The position numbers and the translations under genes were made by a program. The notes under the pieces are model-generated. The model was not told the DNA's origin, did not search any database, and saw only the letters and a list, made by a program, of their open reading frames with translations. A stretch of 64,000 nt of DNA, taken from assembly GCA_963798985.1 (NCBI GenBank), contig CAWCVL010000008.1, positions 62,001 to 126,000 on the forward strand, in the 5' to 3' direction. Positions 17,849-26,416 of the stretch are shown one piece after another. This stretch comes from JACCTU01 sp963798985 (lineage in GTDB: Bacteria; Actinomycetota; Thermoleophilia; Gaiellales; Gaiellaceae). Within the stretch, counting starts at the first letter, position 1. Every line of letters starts with the position of its first letter.

Positions 17849-18511
17849 GTGCAGATCGACGTCTTCACGCTCGTCCCGCATGCCTATGCCTGGATGACGG
17901 AACAGCGGCCGCTCGCCTCGGTGCTCGGTGACGGGCTCGAGCTGCGGCTCTTCAACTACCGCGACACGTCGCCGCTCAGCGCGCGTCAGGTCGACGACGA
18001 GCCGTACGGCGGCGGCGCCGGCATGGTGCTTCGCGTCGACGTCGTCGCTGCTGCGTTGGACGCCGTCTACGGCGGGGCACCGGAGCACCGGGTGGTCGCG
18101 ATGACGCCGGGCGGGAGGCAGCTGACGCAGGAGGTGGTCGAGGAGCTCGCCGGAGAGGAGCGGCTGACGATCCTGTCCGCCCGCTTCGAGGGGTTCGACG
18201 AGCGCATCGTCGCGAACCTCGCGTCGGACGCGATCTCGATCGGCCCGTACGTGCTCTCGAACGGCGACTTGCCGGCGATGGTGCTCGTCGACGCCGTCGT
18301 CCGGTTGCTGCCGGGGGCTCTCGGGAGCGCCGAGTCGAACGTGCACGAGAGCTTCTCTGCGGAGCTCGAGCGCGGGGTCGAGTACCCGCACTACACGCGA
18401 CCTGCGGAGTTCCGCGGCTGGGCGGTGCCCGACGTGCTGCTGTCCGGCGATCACCGGCGGGTCGACGAGTGGCGGCTCGAGCAGAGCCGGCTCCGGAGTC
18501 TCAGCAGGTGA
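17849..18511 (+). CDS. trmD: tRNA (guanine37-N1)-methyltransferase TrmD
   Basis: SPOUT-fold methyltransferase that makes m1G37 to prevent frameshifting. Signatures: DDEPYGGGAGMVLRVD, LTILSARFEGFDERI, the knotted SAM site IGPYVLSNGDLPAMVLVDA, and the C-terminal domain YTRPAEFRGWAVPDVLLSGDH. 220 residues. Its TGA overlaps the lepB GTG. Confidence 0.95.
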   Translation: MQIDVFTLVPHAYAWMTEQRPLASVLGDGLELRLFNYRDTSPLSARQVDDEPYGGGAGMVLRVDVVAAALDAVYGGAPEHRVVAMTPGGRQLTQEVVEELAGEERLTILSARFEGFDERIVANLASDAISIGPYVLSNGDLPAMVLVDAVVRLLPGALGSAESNVHESFSAELERGVEYPHYTRPAEFRGWAVPDVLLSGDHRRVDEWRLEQSRLRSLSR

Positions 18512-19104
18512 GGAACCCGATCGAGCGGCTGGGGTTGCCGCACGGGTGGACGGTCGCGCTCGACTGGTTCGTCACGATCGTCGGCGCGGTCGCGATCGTG
18601 CTCGCGATCAAGGCCTGGGTGGTGAACCCGTACCGGATCCCGACCTCGTCGATGGAGCCGCGGCTGCACTGCGCCGCGCCGGGGCCGGGCTGCCTCGCCC
18701 GCTTCTCCGACCGCGTGCTCGCGAACCGCTTCATCTACCACTTCCAGGATCCCGAGCGGGGCGACATCGTGGTCTTCAACACGCCGCCACGCGCGGCGCA
18801 GCAGTGCCCGCCCGCGGGCACGTTCGTCAAGCGGATCGTCGCCCTCCCCGGAGAGACGTGGGAGCAGCGCGACGGCATCGTGTACATCAACGGGAGGAGG
18901 CTGATCGAGCCGTACATCCCGCAGGGCCGGCGCGACTTCGAGACGTACGAGCCGCAGAAGATCCCCGCGAACGCCTACTTCGTGATGGGCGACAACCGCA
19001 CCCAGTCGTGCGACTCCCGGCGCTGGGGGACGGTTCCACGCGACAATCTGATCGGCCAGGTCTTCGCGACCTACTGGCCGCCGAACCGGATTTCCTTCCG
19101 CTAA
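18508..19104 (+). CDS. lepB: Type I signal peptidase LepB
   Basis: Membrane serine protease removing signal peptides. One N-terminal transmembrane helix (WFVTIVGAVAIVLAIKAWVV), then the catalytic serine in IPTSSMEPRL, the lysine in TFVKRIVALPGE, and the box E GDNRTQSCDSRRWG. 198 residues. The GTG at 18508 (GTGA overlap with trmD) is preferred to the upstream in-frame start. A 20-residue Cys-containing insert (LHCAAPGPGC) follows the catalytic serine. Confidence 0.93.
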   Translation: MRNPIERLGLPHGWTVALDWFVTIVGAVAIVLAIKAWVVNPYRIPTSSMEPRLHCAAPGPGCLARFSDRVLANRFIYHFQDPERGDIVVFNTPPRAAQQCPPAGTFVKRIVALPGETWEQRDGIVYINGRRLIEPYIPQGRRDFETYEPQKIPANAYFVMGDNRTQSCDSRRWGTVPRDNLIGQVFATYWPPNRISFR

Positions 19105-19107
19105 CAT
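19102..19107 (+). promoter_or_regulatory. Possible -10 box TAACAT for rplS
   Basis: TANNNT 33 nt before the rplS ATG, at the lepB stop; a leadered transcript would result. Confidence 0.35.
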
Positions 19108-19140
19108 CCCGCTTCGGCCTTTCCACGGCCTCCTTTTCTT

Positions 19141-19659
19141 ATGAGCAACGTGATCGATTCCATCGAGCGCGCCCAGTTGCGGAGCGGGATCCCGCGGTTC
19201 AAGGCGGGCGACACCGTGCGGGTCCACTTCCAGGTGATCGAGGGCCAGCGCCGGCGTGTCCAGGTGTTCGAGGGGATCGTGCTCAAACGCCAGGGCGCCG
19301 GGGTGCGCGAGACGTTCACCGTGCGCAAGCAGTCGTTCGGCGTCGGCGTCGAGCGGACGTTCCCGGTCCACTCGCCGAAGATCGAGCGGCTCGAGGTGAT
19401 GGCGATCGGCGACGTGCGGCGCGCGAAGCTCTACTACCTGCGCGGGCGCGTGGGCAAGAAGGCGCGCGTGCGCGAGAAGCAGCAGCAGCGAGGCGGGGTC
19501 GTGGAGATCGAGACGCCGCTGACCGTCGTCGAGCCGGACGAGCTCGAGGCGGAGGCTGAGCCGACCGCCGCCGAGGCAGAGGCAGAGCCGGTCGAGGTCG
19601 TGGCCGAGGGTGAGGACGCCGCAGAGGGCGAGCCCGAGCCCGCCAAGGCCGAGGCGTAA
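19141..19659 (+). CDS. rplS: 50S ribosomal protein L19 with acidic tail
   Basis: The L19 core occupies residues 1-115 (MSNVIDSIERAQLRSGIPRF, VQVFEGIVLKRQGAGVRETF, GVGVERTFPVHSPKIERLEV, AKLYYLRGRVGKKARVRE). A further 55 residues are almost only Glu, Ala, Pro and Val (EAEAEPTAAEAEAEPVEV). L19 sits at the 30S-50S bridge B8; acidic tails on L19 occur in some Actinobacteria. No frameshift. Confidence 0.95.
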   Translation: MSNVIDSIERAQLRSGIPRFKAGDTVRVHFQVIEGQRRRVQVFEGIVLKRQGAGVRETFTVRKQSFGVGVERTFPVHSPKIERLEVMAIGDVRRAKLYYLRGRVGKKARVREKQQQRGGVVEIETPLTVVEPDELEAEAEPTAAEAEAEPVEVVAEGEDAAEGEPEPAKAEA

Positions 19660-19699
19660 GACCTTTTCCACAGGAGGTCGCTCCGGCTGAGGCCGGGGC

Positions 19700-19705
19700 T
19701 ATCCT
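19700..19705 (+). promoter_or_regulatory. -10 box TATCCT
   Basis: TANNNT 6 nt before the rnhB GTG. Confidence 0.55.
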
Positions 19706-19711
19706 CGGCGC

Positions 19712-20377
19712 GTGCCTCCGAGCAGCGGCCAGCGCCTCCTTCGCTTCGACCGACGACTCGGCGCGCGCTTCGTGGCGGGTGTCGACGAGGCCGGCCGGGG
19801 CTCCCTGGCGGGGCCGCTCGTCGTCGCAGGTGTGTTGCTCGACTACGAGTGCCTGCGAGACCATCGCGTTCGCCCGCTCGCGCTCCTGAACGACTCGAAG
19901 CAGCTGAGCCAGGGGGAGCGGCACGAGCTCTTCCGTGCGGTCGTCGGGTGCGCCGCGAAGATCGCCGTGCGGATGTACTCGGCGCGCGAGATCGACCGCA
20001 ACGGGCTGCACCGCTCGAACCTGGCCGGCATGCGCTCGTGCCTCGCTGCGCTCGCGCCGCCTGAGGACGTGGTCTGCCTGGTCGACGGCTTCCGCCTCGG
20101 TCCGACTGCTCCGCCGCACCGCGCGATCGTCGACGGCGACACGAAGAGCGCCGCGATCGCTGCCTCGTCGATCATCGCGAAGGTCGTGCGCGACCGAGCG
20201 ATGCGCCGCATGGACGCCGTGTTCCCGCACTACGGGTTTTCCTCGCACGTCGGCTACATCACGCCGAACCACTCTGCGGCTGTTCGCGCGCGCGGGCCGT
20301 CGCACATCCACCGGCGCTCGTTCCAGGCGCTCTGCTACGCCGACCTTGCCGAGACGGGGGTCGGGGCAACAGGCTGA
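19712..20377 (+). CDS. rnhB: Ribonuclease HII
   Basis: Removes ribonucleotides from DNA. Catalytic carboxylates lie in VAGVDEAGRGSLAGPLVVAG (DEAGRG), LNDSKQLS, VCLVDGF and DTKSAAIAASSIIAKVVRDR. 221 residues. GTG start with a leaderless -10 box. Its end overlaps the yraN start region. Confidence 0.94.
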   Translation: MPPSSGQRLLRFDRRLGARFVAGVDEAGRGSLAGPLVVAGVLLDYECLRDHRVRPLALLNDSKQLSQGERHELFRAVVGCAAKIAVRMYSAREIDRNGLHRSNLAGMRSCLAALAPPEDVVCLVDGFRLGPTAPPHRAIVDGDTKSAAIAASSIIAKVVRDRAMRRMDAVFPHYGFSSHVGYITPNHSAAVRARGPSHIHRRSFQALCYADLAETGVGATG

Positions 20378-20693
20378 GCGCCGCGCGGTCCGGCACTACC
20401 GGCTCCGCGGCTACCGCATCCTCGGCGTCAACGTCTGGAGCGCGGGCTACGAGCTCGACCTGATCGCCCGACGCGGGCGGCGGCTTGTGTTCTGCGAGGT
20501 GAAGTCGAAGTCGGGACCGCGGTTCGGCAGCGCGCTCGAGATGGTCGACCGCGAGAAGCAGCGCCGGCTCTTCCGCGCCGCCGAAGCCTGGCTCGTCCGG
20601 AACCCAGCCCTTCGTGAGCTCCGGATCTCGTTCGACGTCGTCGCGGTGGACGAGGGCCACCTTCGTCGGCTCCCCCTAGGAGATCCACTCTGA
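20346..20693 (+). CDS. yraN: YraN family (UPF0102) nuclease-fold protein
   Basis: 115 residues: GQQAERRAVRHYRLRGYRIL, then ELDLIARRGRRLVFCEVKSK, the DxnExK core of a restriction-endonuclease-like fold. The family is cytosolic; a DNA-processing role is suspected from its fold and from frequent linkage to rnhB, comM and dprA, as here. TTG 20346 is the only in-frame start close to the conserved N-terminus; it overlaps rnhB by 32 nt. Confidence 0.85.
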   Translation: MPRRGSGQQAERRAVRHYRLRGYRILGVNVWSAGYELDLIARRGRRLVFCEVKSKSGPRFGSALEMVDREKQRRLFRAAEAWLVRNPALRELRISFDVVAVDEGHLRRLPLGDPL

Positions 20694-20705
20694 GCCGCGA
20701 AGTCC

Positions 20706-21842
20706 GTGCCCGGCGTGGCACAGACGCAGGCAGCCCTCTACGACGGCATCGACCTCGAGCTCTCGTGGTCCGAGCGAGACCTGCCCGAGCGCGAGCGCAC
20801 GAAGCACGTCAACCGGCTGCACCCATACCTCGGCAAGTTCATCCCACAGCTCGTCGAGACGCTCCTGCAGCGCTATGTCCCACGCGGCGGGCGCGTGCTC
20901 GACCCGTTCGCAGGCTCGGGGACGACGCTCGTGCAGGCCCTCGAGAGCGGCCACGACGCGACCGGCGTCGACATCGCAGCGTTCAACGCGCTGCTGATGC
21001 GGGTCAAGACCGAGCGCTACAACCTCTTCACGCTCGAGCACGAGCTCCGCGACGCCTGCGCGCGCCTCGACGCGCTCGAGCCGAAGCGGACGGTTCGCGG
21101 GACGCCTGCCGTACGTCCGGCGATGGTTCGCGCCGGAGGCTGCCGCCCAGCTACTCGGTTTTCGTTCGTGGATCCCGGACTACGAGCACGCGGACGTCCT
21201 CAGGGTCGTGCTGGCGCGCGCAGCGCGCTCGGCGCGGCTGACGACGCACTTCGACCTCGACTTCCCGCGCGCGCCTCAGACCGAGCCGTACTGGTGCCAC
21301 AAGCACAAGCGCGAGTGCCGGCCCGTGCAGCGGGCAGACCACTTCCTGCGCCGCTACGCGCTCGACACGCTGGCACGCGTCCACGCCTTTGCCCGGGTCC
21401 GCGCGCGCGGGCGGACCGCGAGCGTGCTGCACGGCGACGCGCGAGAGCTCGACCTCGGCGGCCCGTACGCCGGCGTGATCACGTCGCCGCCCTACCCGGG
21501 CCTGATCGACTACCACGAGCAGCACCGCTACGCGTACGAGCTGCTCGGGCTCGAAGACCGGGGGACATTCGAGCTCGGGCCGGGGCGCGACGAAGCGCGC
21601 GATCGCGGAGTACATCGGAAGGCGTCGCTCGCGTGCTCGAGCGCTCGGCGGAGACGCTGCGCCGCGGCGCGCGCGTGGTCGTGGTCGTGAACGACCGGCG
21701 CGATCTCTACCCGGAGATCTTCGAACGTGCTGGGTTGCGTCTCGAACATCGCGTTCGTCGTCACGTAAACCGACGCACCGGACGGCGAGCGGGCGAATAC
21801 TTCGAAGACGTGCTGGTCGCGCGCAAGTCGGCGCGAAGTTGA
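20706..21842 (+). CDS. DNA methyltransferase (N4/N6 amino type; frameshifted here)
   Basis: SAM-dependent amino-methyltransferase. Frame 3 holds the SAM motif RVLDPFAGSGTTLVQALESG; frame 1 (about 21105-21590) holds the catalytic TSPPYPGLIDYHEQHRY; frame 3 resumes with RVLERSAETLRRGARVVVVV. Two compensating indels near 21100 and 21590 explain this. The order FxGxG before PPY fits a beta-type N4/N6 class. No restriction enzyme gene is adjacent; it lies between yraN and comM, so a role in DNA uptake or chromosome marking is possible but inferred. Confidence 0.75.
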   Translation: MPGVAQTQAALYDGIDLELSWSERDLPERERTKHVNRLHPYLGKFIPQLVETLLQRYVPRGGRVLDPFAGSGTTLVQALESGHDATGVDIAAFNALLMRVKTERYNLFTLEHELRDACARLDALEPKRTVRGTPAVRPAMVRAGGCRPATRFSFVDPGLRARGRPQGRAGARSALGAADDALRPRLPARASDRAVLVPQAQARVPARAAGRPLPAPLRARHAGTRPRLCPGPRARADRERAARRRARARPRRPVRRRDHVAALPGPDRLPRAAPLRVRAARARRPGDIRARAGARRSARSRSTSEGVARVLERSAETLRRGARVVVVVNDRRDLYPEIFERAGLRLEHRVRRHVNRRTGRRAGEYFEDVLVARKSARS

Positions 21843-21877
21843 CACACCGCTGACACAAAGCGGCGCGGGCGGCCGCC

Positions 21878-21883
21878 TAACGT
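21878..21883 (+). promoter_or_regulatory. -10 box TAACGT for comM
   Basis: TANNNT 6 nt before the comM GTG. A TTGACA lies at 21839-21844 and a CTGACA at 21850-21855, but spacings (33 and 22 nt) are longer than usual. Confidence 0.5.
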
Positions 21884-21889
21884 GGCGAC

Positions 21890-23347
21890 GTGCTCGCGCG
21901 CGCAGTCACGCACGCTCTCGTCGGCCTCGAGGCTCGTCGCGTCGAGGTCGAGGCCCACCTCCAGGGTTCGCTGCCCGCGTTCACGATCGTCGGGCTCGCC
22001 GACCGCGCGTGCCAGGAAGCGAAGGAGCGCGTGCGCAGCGGGGTTCGCTCTGCCGAGTGCCAGTGGCCGGAGGGAAGGATCACCGTCAACCTCGCGCCTG
22101 CCGCGCTGCGCAAGGAGGGCTCCGGCTTCGACCTGCCGATCGCGCTCGCTGTGCTCGCGGCGTCGGGTCAGATCCCACGCGCCGAGCTCGAGCGCCACGC
22201 CGTCCACGGCGAGCTCGCCCTCGACGGGCGTGTCCGGCCCGTAGCCGGCGTCTTCGCCGTCGCCGAGGGCGCGAAGCGGGAGAGGCTGCCCCGGATCATC
22301 TGCGCCGCGCAGACGGCGCCAGAGGCCGCGCTCGCGGGGATCGAGCCGGTCCCGGTCTGGCACCTGGCGGAGGCGGTCGCCTACCTCCGCGGCGAGCTCG
22401 AGCCCGAGCCCATCCCGCCTCGGAACGGCTTCGCACCCGTGGCCGGCCCTGATCTCGCGGACGTCCACGGCCAGGAACGGGCGCGCCGCGCGCTCGAGAT
22501 CGCGGCTGCCGGACGGCACAACCTCCTCCTGGGCGGCCCGCCCGGCACCGGGAAGACGATGCTCGCGCGCCGGCTGCCCGGGCTTCTGCCGCAGCTGGAC
22601 GAATCCGCGTCGCTCGAGGTGACGAGGATCCACTCCGTCGCCGGAATCCTTCGCGTCGAGCATCCGCTCGTCACGACCCCGCCCTTTCGCGCGCCGCACC
22701 ACACGGCGTCCGCGGCGGCGATCGTCGGCGGTGGACGGGGGCCTCGCCCTGGAGAGGCGAGCCTCGCGCATCACGGGGTGCTGCTGCTCGACGAGCTGCC
22801 CGAGTTCGTCCGACCTGCGCTCGAGGCGCTGCGACAGCCGCTCGAGGACGGCGTGATCAGCGTCGCCCGCGCGGAGGGGACAGCGCTCTACCCGGCGTCG
22901 TTCCAGCTCGTCGGGACGATGAACCTCTGTCCCTGCGGCGCGCGTGGAGATCCGGCGGTCGCGTGCACGTGCTCCTCGCAGCGGCTCGCGGCGTACGGCA
23001 ACAAGCTCTCGCGCGCGCTGCTCGATCGGTTCGACCTCGTCGTCGTGGTCCCGCGGCCGCGCGCGGTCGAGCTCGCGGCAGGCAAGGGCGAGGCGTCAGC
23101 GGCGGTGCGCGAACGCGTCGCAGCGGCGCGCTCGCGGCTCGCGGAGCATGCGCCGACCAGAGACGCGAAGGCCGACGCGCTGCTCACGCGCGCCGTCGAG
23201 CAGCTGCCGCTCTCCGGACGCGGCCGTGCGCGTGTCGCACGCGTCGCGGCGACCATCGCCGCGCTCGCCGGAGCCGACGCCGTCGAGTCCGCGCACGTCG
23301 CGGAGGCGCTCTCGTACCGCGCGCCGAAGGAGCTGAAGGGCCAGTGA
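21890..23347 (+). CDS. comM: ComM/YifB family AAA+ ATPase
   Basis: 485 residues. N-terminal Lon-like domain (FTIVGLADRACQEAKERVRS, FDLPIALAVLAASG), then the Mg-chelatase-like AAA+ core: Walker A LGGPPGTGKTMLARRLPGLLP, HHTASAAAIVGGG, Walker B VLLLDELPEF, then LVGTMNLCPCGARGDP with a C-C-C cluster. ComM promotes branch migration during integration of transforming DNA. It is directly followed by dprA (GTGA overlap), supporting a DNA-uptake/recombination role. Confidence 0.93.
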   Translation: MLARAVTHALVGLEARRVEVEAHLQGSLPAFTIVGLADRACQEAKERVRSGVRSAECQWPEGRITVNLAPAALRKEGSGFDLPIALAVLAASGQIPRAELERHAVHGELALDGRVRPVAGVFAVAEGAKRERLPRIICAAQTAPEAALAGIEPVPVWHLAEAVAYLRGELEPEPIPPRNGFAPVAGPDLADVHGQERARRALEIAAAGRHNLLLGGPPGTGKTMLARRLPGLLPQLDESASLEVTRIHSVAGILRVEHPLVTTPPFRAPHHTASAAAIVGGGRGPRPGEASLAHHGVLLLDELPEFVRPALEALRQPLEDGVISVARAEGTALYPASFQLVGTMNLCPCGARGDPAVACTCSSQRLAAYGNKLSRALLDRFDLVVVVPRPRAVELAAGKGEASAAVRERVAAARSRLAEHAPTRDAKADALLTRAVEQLPLSGRGRARVARVAATIAALAGADAVESAHVAEALSYRAPKELKGQ

Positions 23348-24328
23348 GCGAGCTCGCCCTCGCGGCTTTCGCCGCGGAGCGTGGGATCCACCCGCGTACC
23401 GAGGCACGAACGGCTCGCTTTGCCGCCTTCTCGAAGCGGTTCGACGCGCGCGCGTACCTCGAGGCGCTCGAACGGCAGGGGCTCCGGTGGCTCGGCCGGT
23501 CCGATCGCGCGTTTCCGCCGCTACTGCGAGCGATCAACGACTCGCCGTCGGGACTCTTTCTTCGCGGCGACGCCTACGCCGGAGCTCCTGGCGAGGCCCG
23601 CGGTCGCGATCGTCGGCGCGCGTGCCTGCTCGGGCTACGGCGCGCAGGTCGCGCGGATGCTCGGGCGCGAGCTCGCGGCGGCCGGGCTCGTGGTGGTCAG
23701 CGGTCTCGCGCGCGGCGTCGACGGCGAAGCGCACCGCGGCGCGCTCGAAGCGGCGGGCGCAACGGTCGCCGTGCTCGGCTGCGGGGTCGACCGCGACTAC
23801 CCCGCGGCGCACGCGGAGCTGGCGGGACGCATCGCTTCGACCGGGCTCGTCGTGTCCGAGTACGCGCCTCGGGTCGAGCCCGCGCCGTGGCGCTTCCCCG
23901 CCCGGAATCGAATCGTCGCCGGGCTCGCGCAGGCCACGGTGGTCGTCGAGGCTCGGGAGCGAAGCGGTGCACTGATCACCGCGGACTTCGCGCTCGAAGA
24001 AGGACGCGAGGTCTACGCCTGTCCCGGCGAGATCACGTCCGCGTTGAGCGCGGGGACGAACGCGTTGCTTCGCCTTGGAGCCACGCCCCTGACCTCGTCT
24101 GCCGACGTGCTCGAGCTGTTCGGCCTCGAGGCGACCGTGGAAGCCGCGGTCGATCTCGGCGAGCCCGCCCGAGCGATCCTCGAGCGGCTCGAAGGTCCGA
24201 CGAGCGCCGACGAGCTCGTCCGGGCTTCGGGGCTGGACGCAGGCGTGGCGGCGGCGGCGCTCTCCGAGCTGGAGCTCGCCGGCCTGGTGTCGACCAGCGA
24301 CGGCGTGTACCGACGGACCGGGCGGTGA
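23344..24328 (+). CDS. dprA: DNA-processing protein DprA (frameshifted here)
   Basis: Binds incoming single-stranded DNA and loads RecA. Frame 1 gives the N-terminal part (GRSDRAFPPLLRAINDSPSGLFLRGD); after about 23580 frame 2 gives the Rossmann core VAIVGARACSGYGAQVA, VVVSGLARGVDGEAHRGAL, FPARNRIVAGLA and a C-terminal winged helix (LELAGLVSTSDGVYRRTG). One extra g in the run at 23579-23582 explains the shift. GTG start overlaps comM. Confidence 0.9.
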
Positions 24329-24329
24329 C

Positions 24330-24335
24330 TACGAT
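24330..24335 (+). promoter_or_regulatory. -10 box TACGAT
   Basis: TANNNT 6 nt before the ATG at 24342. Confidence 0.5.
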
Positions 24336-24341
24336 CGCCTC

Positions 24342-25478
24342 ATGGCGTCGTACTGGCTCGAGGAGCGGGGGGAGCCGCTGCCGAGGACCGCCCTCGCGGG
24401 GGCGCCCGAAGTCGAGATCATCGGCGGCGGCGTCACCGGCTGCTCGTGTGCGCTCGCGCTCGCGGAAGCGGGGGTCCGCGTGCGGCTGCACGAGGCGCGC
24501 GAGATCGCCGGCGGTGCGAGCGGTCGCAACGGCGGCTTCGCGCTCCGCGGTGGCGCGATGGCGTACGACGCCGCTCAGAAGCAGCTCGGTCACGACTCGG
24601 CGCGGGCGTACTGGCAACTGACAGAGCAGGCGCAGGGACGGCTCGCCGCCCTCGCGGGCGACGCGTTCCGCGCGCTCGGCAGCCTTCGGCTCGCGGTCGA
24701 CGACGCGGAGCGGTCGGCGCTGCGCGCGGAGTACGAGGCGCTCGTCGAGGACGGGTTCGCGGCCGAGTGGCTCGACGCGCCCGCGCTCGCCCCGCCGCTG
24801 CGAGGCCGGTTCGCCGCGGCGCTCTTGCACCCGGGCGACGGGGCGATCCAGCCTGCGCGCTGGGTCCGCAGCCTGGCCCGGCGCGCGTCGGAGGCCGGAG
24901 CCGAGCTGCGCGAGAACAGCCGTGTGGGCTCGCTGGACGAGCTCGAGGCGGAGCGCGTGGTCGTCGCGACCGACGGGCTCGGCCACGGGCTCGTGCCCGA
25001 GCTCGACGCCCGCGTGCGAGCGACCAGAGGCCAGGTGCTGGTCACCGAGTCGCTGCCGAAGCTGATGTTCGAGCGGCCGCACTACGCGCGCCACGGGCTC
25101 GACTACTGGCACCAGACGCGTGACCGGCGCCTCGTGATCGGCGGGTCGCGCGACGCCGGGGGCGATCGCGAGTGGACCGACGAGGAGACCGTGACCGATG
25201 CCGTCCAGTCGGGGATCGAGGCGCTCGCACTCGAGCTGCTCGGGCGACCTCCGCGCGTCACGCACCGCTGGGCCGGGATCTGGGGCACCACCGAGGACCT
25301 GCTCCCGCTCGTGGGTCAGGTCCCAGGGAACGAACGCGTCTGGGTGGCCGCGGGATACTCGGGCCACGGGAACGTGCTCGGCTTCGCGTCTGGCGAGCTC
25401 GTCGCGCGGGCGCTCAGCGGCGACCGCGACCCGCTCCTGGACGTGCTCGACCCGGCGCGCGCCGTCGTAGCGGCCTAG
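24342..25478 (+). CDS. FAD-dependent D-amino-acid oxidase-family oxidoreductase
   Basis: 378 residues of the DAO (glycine/D-amino acid oxidase) superfamily. FAD Rossmann motif EIIGGGVTGCSCALALAEAG near residue 25, ASGRNGGFALRG (the GRNGG loop of PuuB/OrdL-like gamma-glutamylputrescine or related amine oxidases), and the C-terminal FAD site VAAGYSGHGNVLGFASG. It probably oxidises a secondary amine or amino acid. It overlaps by 4 nt the convergent ornithine cyclodeaminase-like gene. Confidence 0.85.
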   Translation: MASYWLEERGEPLPRTALAGAPEVEIIGGGVTGCSCALALAEAGVRVRLHEAREIAGGASGRNGGFALRGGAMAYDAAQKQLGHDSARAYWQLTEQAQGRLAALAGDAFRALGSLRLAVDDAERSALRAEYEALVEDGFAAEWLDAPALAPPLRGRFAAALLHPGDGAIQPARWVRSLARRASEAGAELRENSRVGSLDELEAERVVVATDGLGHGLVPELDARVRATRGQVLVTESLPKLMFERPHYARHGLDYWHQTRDRRLVIGGSRDAGGDREWTDEETVTDAVQSGIEALALELLGRPPRVTHRWAGIWGTTEDLLPLVGQVPGNERVWVAAGYSGHGNVLGFASGELVARALSGDRDPLLDVLDPARAVVAA

Positions 25479-26416
25479 AGGCTGAAGCGCGGCAGGTCGA
25501 GCTCGTCGACGCGCTCGAGCGCGGCGAGCGCGATCGCGAGGTCCTGGATCGCGAGGCCGGTCGAGTCGAAGACCGTCGCCTCATCGGGGGAGCGCCGTCC
25601 TTCAGCCGAGCCGGTCAGCACCGCTCCGAGCTCGGTCACGTCCGCTCGCTGCAGCATGCCGGCCTCCACCGCATGGGCGATGTCGCCGCCGTGGCTCGCT
25701 TGCTCCCACTCGTCGGAGAACACGCGCACGCGCGCGAGCTCCTCGATTGCGATCTCCTGCTTGCCGGGCCCGTCGGCGCCCATCAGCGACGCGTGCTGGC
25801 CCGGTGCGAGCGCGCCTTCGGCCAGAAGCACCTCGCGACCCGGCGTGACGGTGACGACGAGGTCCGCGGCGAGAGCATCTTCACGCGAAGCCGCCACGTC
25901 GGCCCCGAGCTCCGACGCGACGCCGCGCGCTCGCTCTGTATCGACGTCCCACAGCGCGACGTCCCGGCCGCGCGCGAGAAACGTCCGTGCCGCGGCGCGG
26001 CCGTTGACGCCCGCACCGATCACGGCGGCGCCCCCGGCGTCACTTCGACCGAGCGTTTCGGCCGCGAGCACCGCGGCCGCGCCGGTCCGGAGCGCGGTCA
26101 CCGCGCCCGCGTCGAGCACCGCCCGCAGCACTCCGTTCGACGCGTCGGAGACGAGCACGAGCCCCATCACCGTCGGGAGCCCGGCAGCGGGATTCCCCGG
26201 AAACGAGGTCACCCACTTGAGAAGTGCGTGACCTCCACCGAGTGCGGGCATCGCGCGGAAGTCGCCCGCCGGATAGGCGTGCACGTACACCTTCGGCGGC
26301 ATCGTCCACTCGCCGCGCGCGTAGGCGACGAACGCGTCGCGTACGGCCTCGAGCGCTCGCTCCGGCGCGACTGCCTCCTCGACGGCGGCGCCGTCGAAGA
26401 ACGGAACGGAGACCAT
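25475..26416 (-). CDS. Ornithine cyclodeaminase / mu-crystallin family protein
   Basis: 313 residues. NAD(P) Rossmann motif AAVIGAGVNGRAAARTFLARG, substrate segment HALLKWVTSFPGNP, and MGADGPGKQEI. The family includes ornithine cyclodeaminase, alanine dehydrogenase and ketimine reductases, so the reaction is a reversible amino acid/imine conversion using NAD(P)H. The start ATG overlaps the pntB stop (TGATG), suggesting co-translation with the transhydrogenase that would supply NADPH. Confidence 0.83.
   Translation of the reverse strand: MVSVPFFDGAAVEEAVAPERALEAVRDAFVAYARGEWTMPPKVYVHAYPAGDFRAMPALGGGHALLKWVTSFPGNPAAGLPTVMGLVLVSDASNGVLRAVLDAGAVTALRTGAAAVLAAETLGRSDAGGAAVIGAGVNGRAAARTFLARGRDVALWDVDTERARGVASELGADVAASREDALAADLVVTVTPGREVLLAEGALAPGQHASLMGADGPGKQEIAIEELARVRVFSDEWEQASHGGDIAHAVEAGMLQRADVTELGAVLTGSAEGRRSPDEATVFDSTGLAIQDLAIALAALERVDELDLPRFSL

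Noticed and set aside
20706..21842. Restriction-modification system
   Set aside because: Only the methyltransferase is recognisable; neighbouring YraN has a nuclease fold but is a conserved housekeeping family, not a cognate restriction enzyme.
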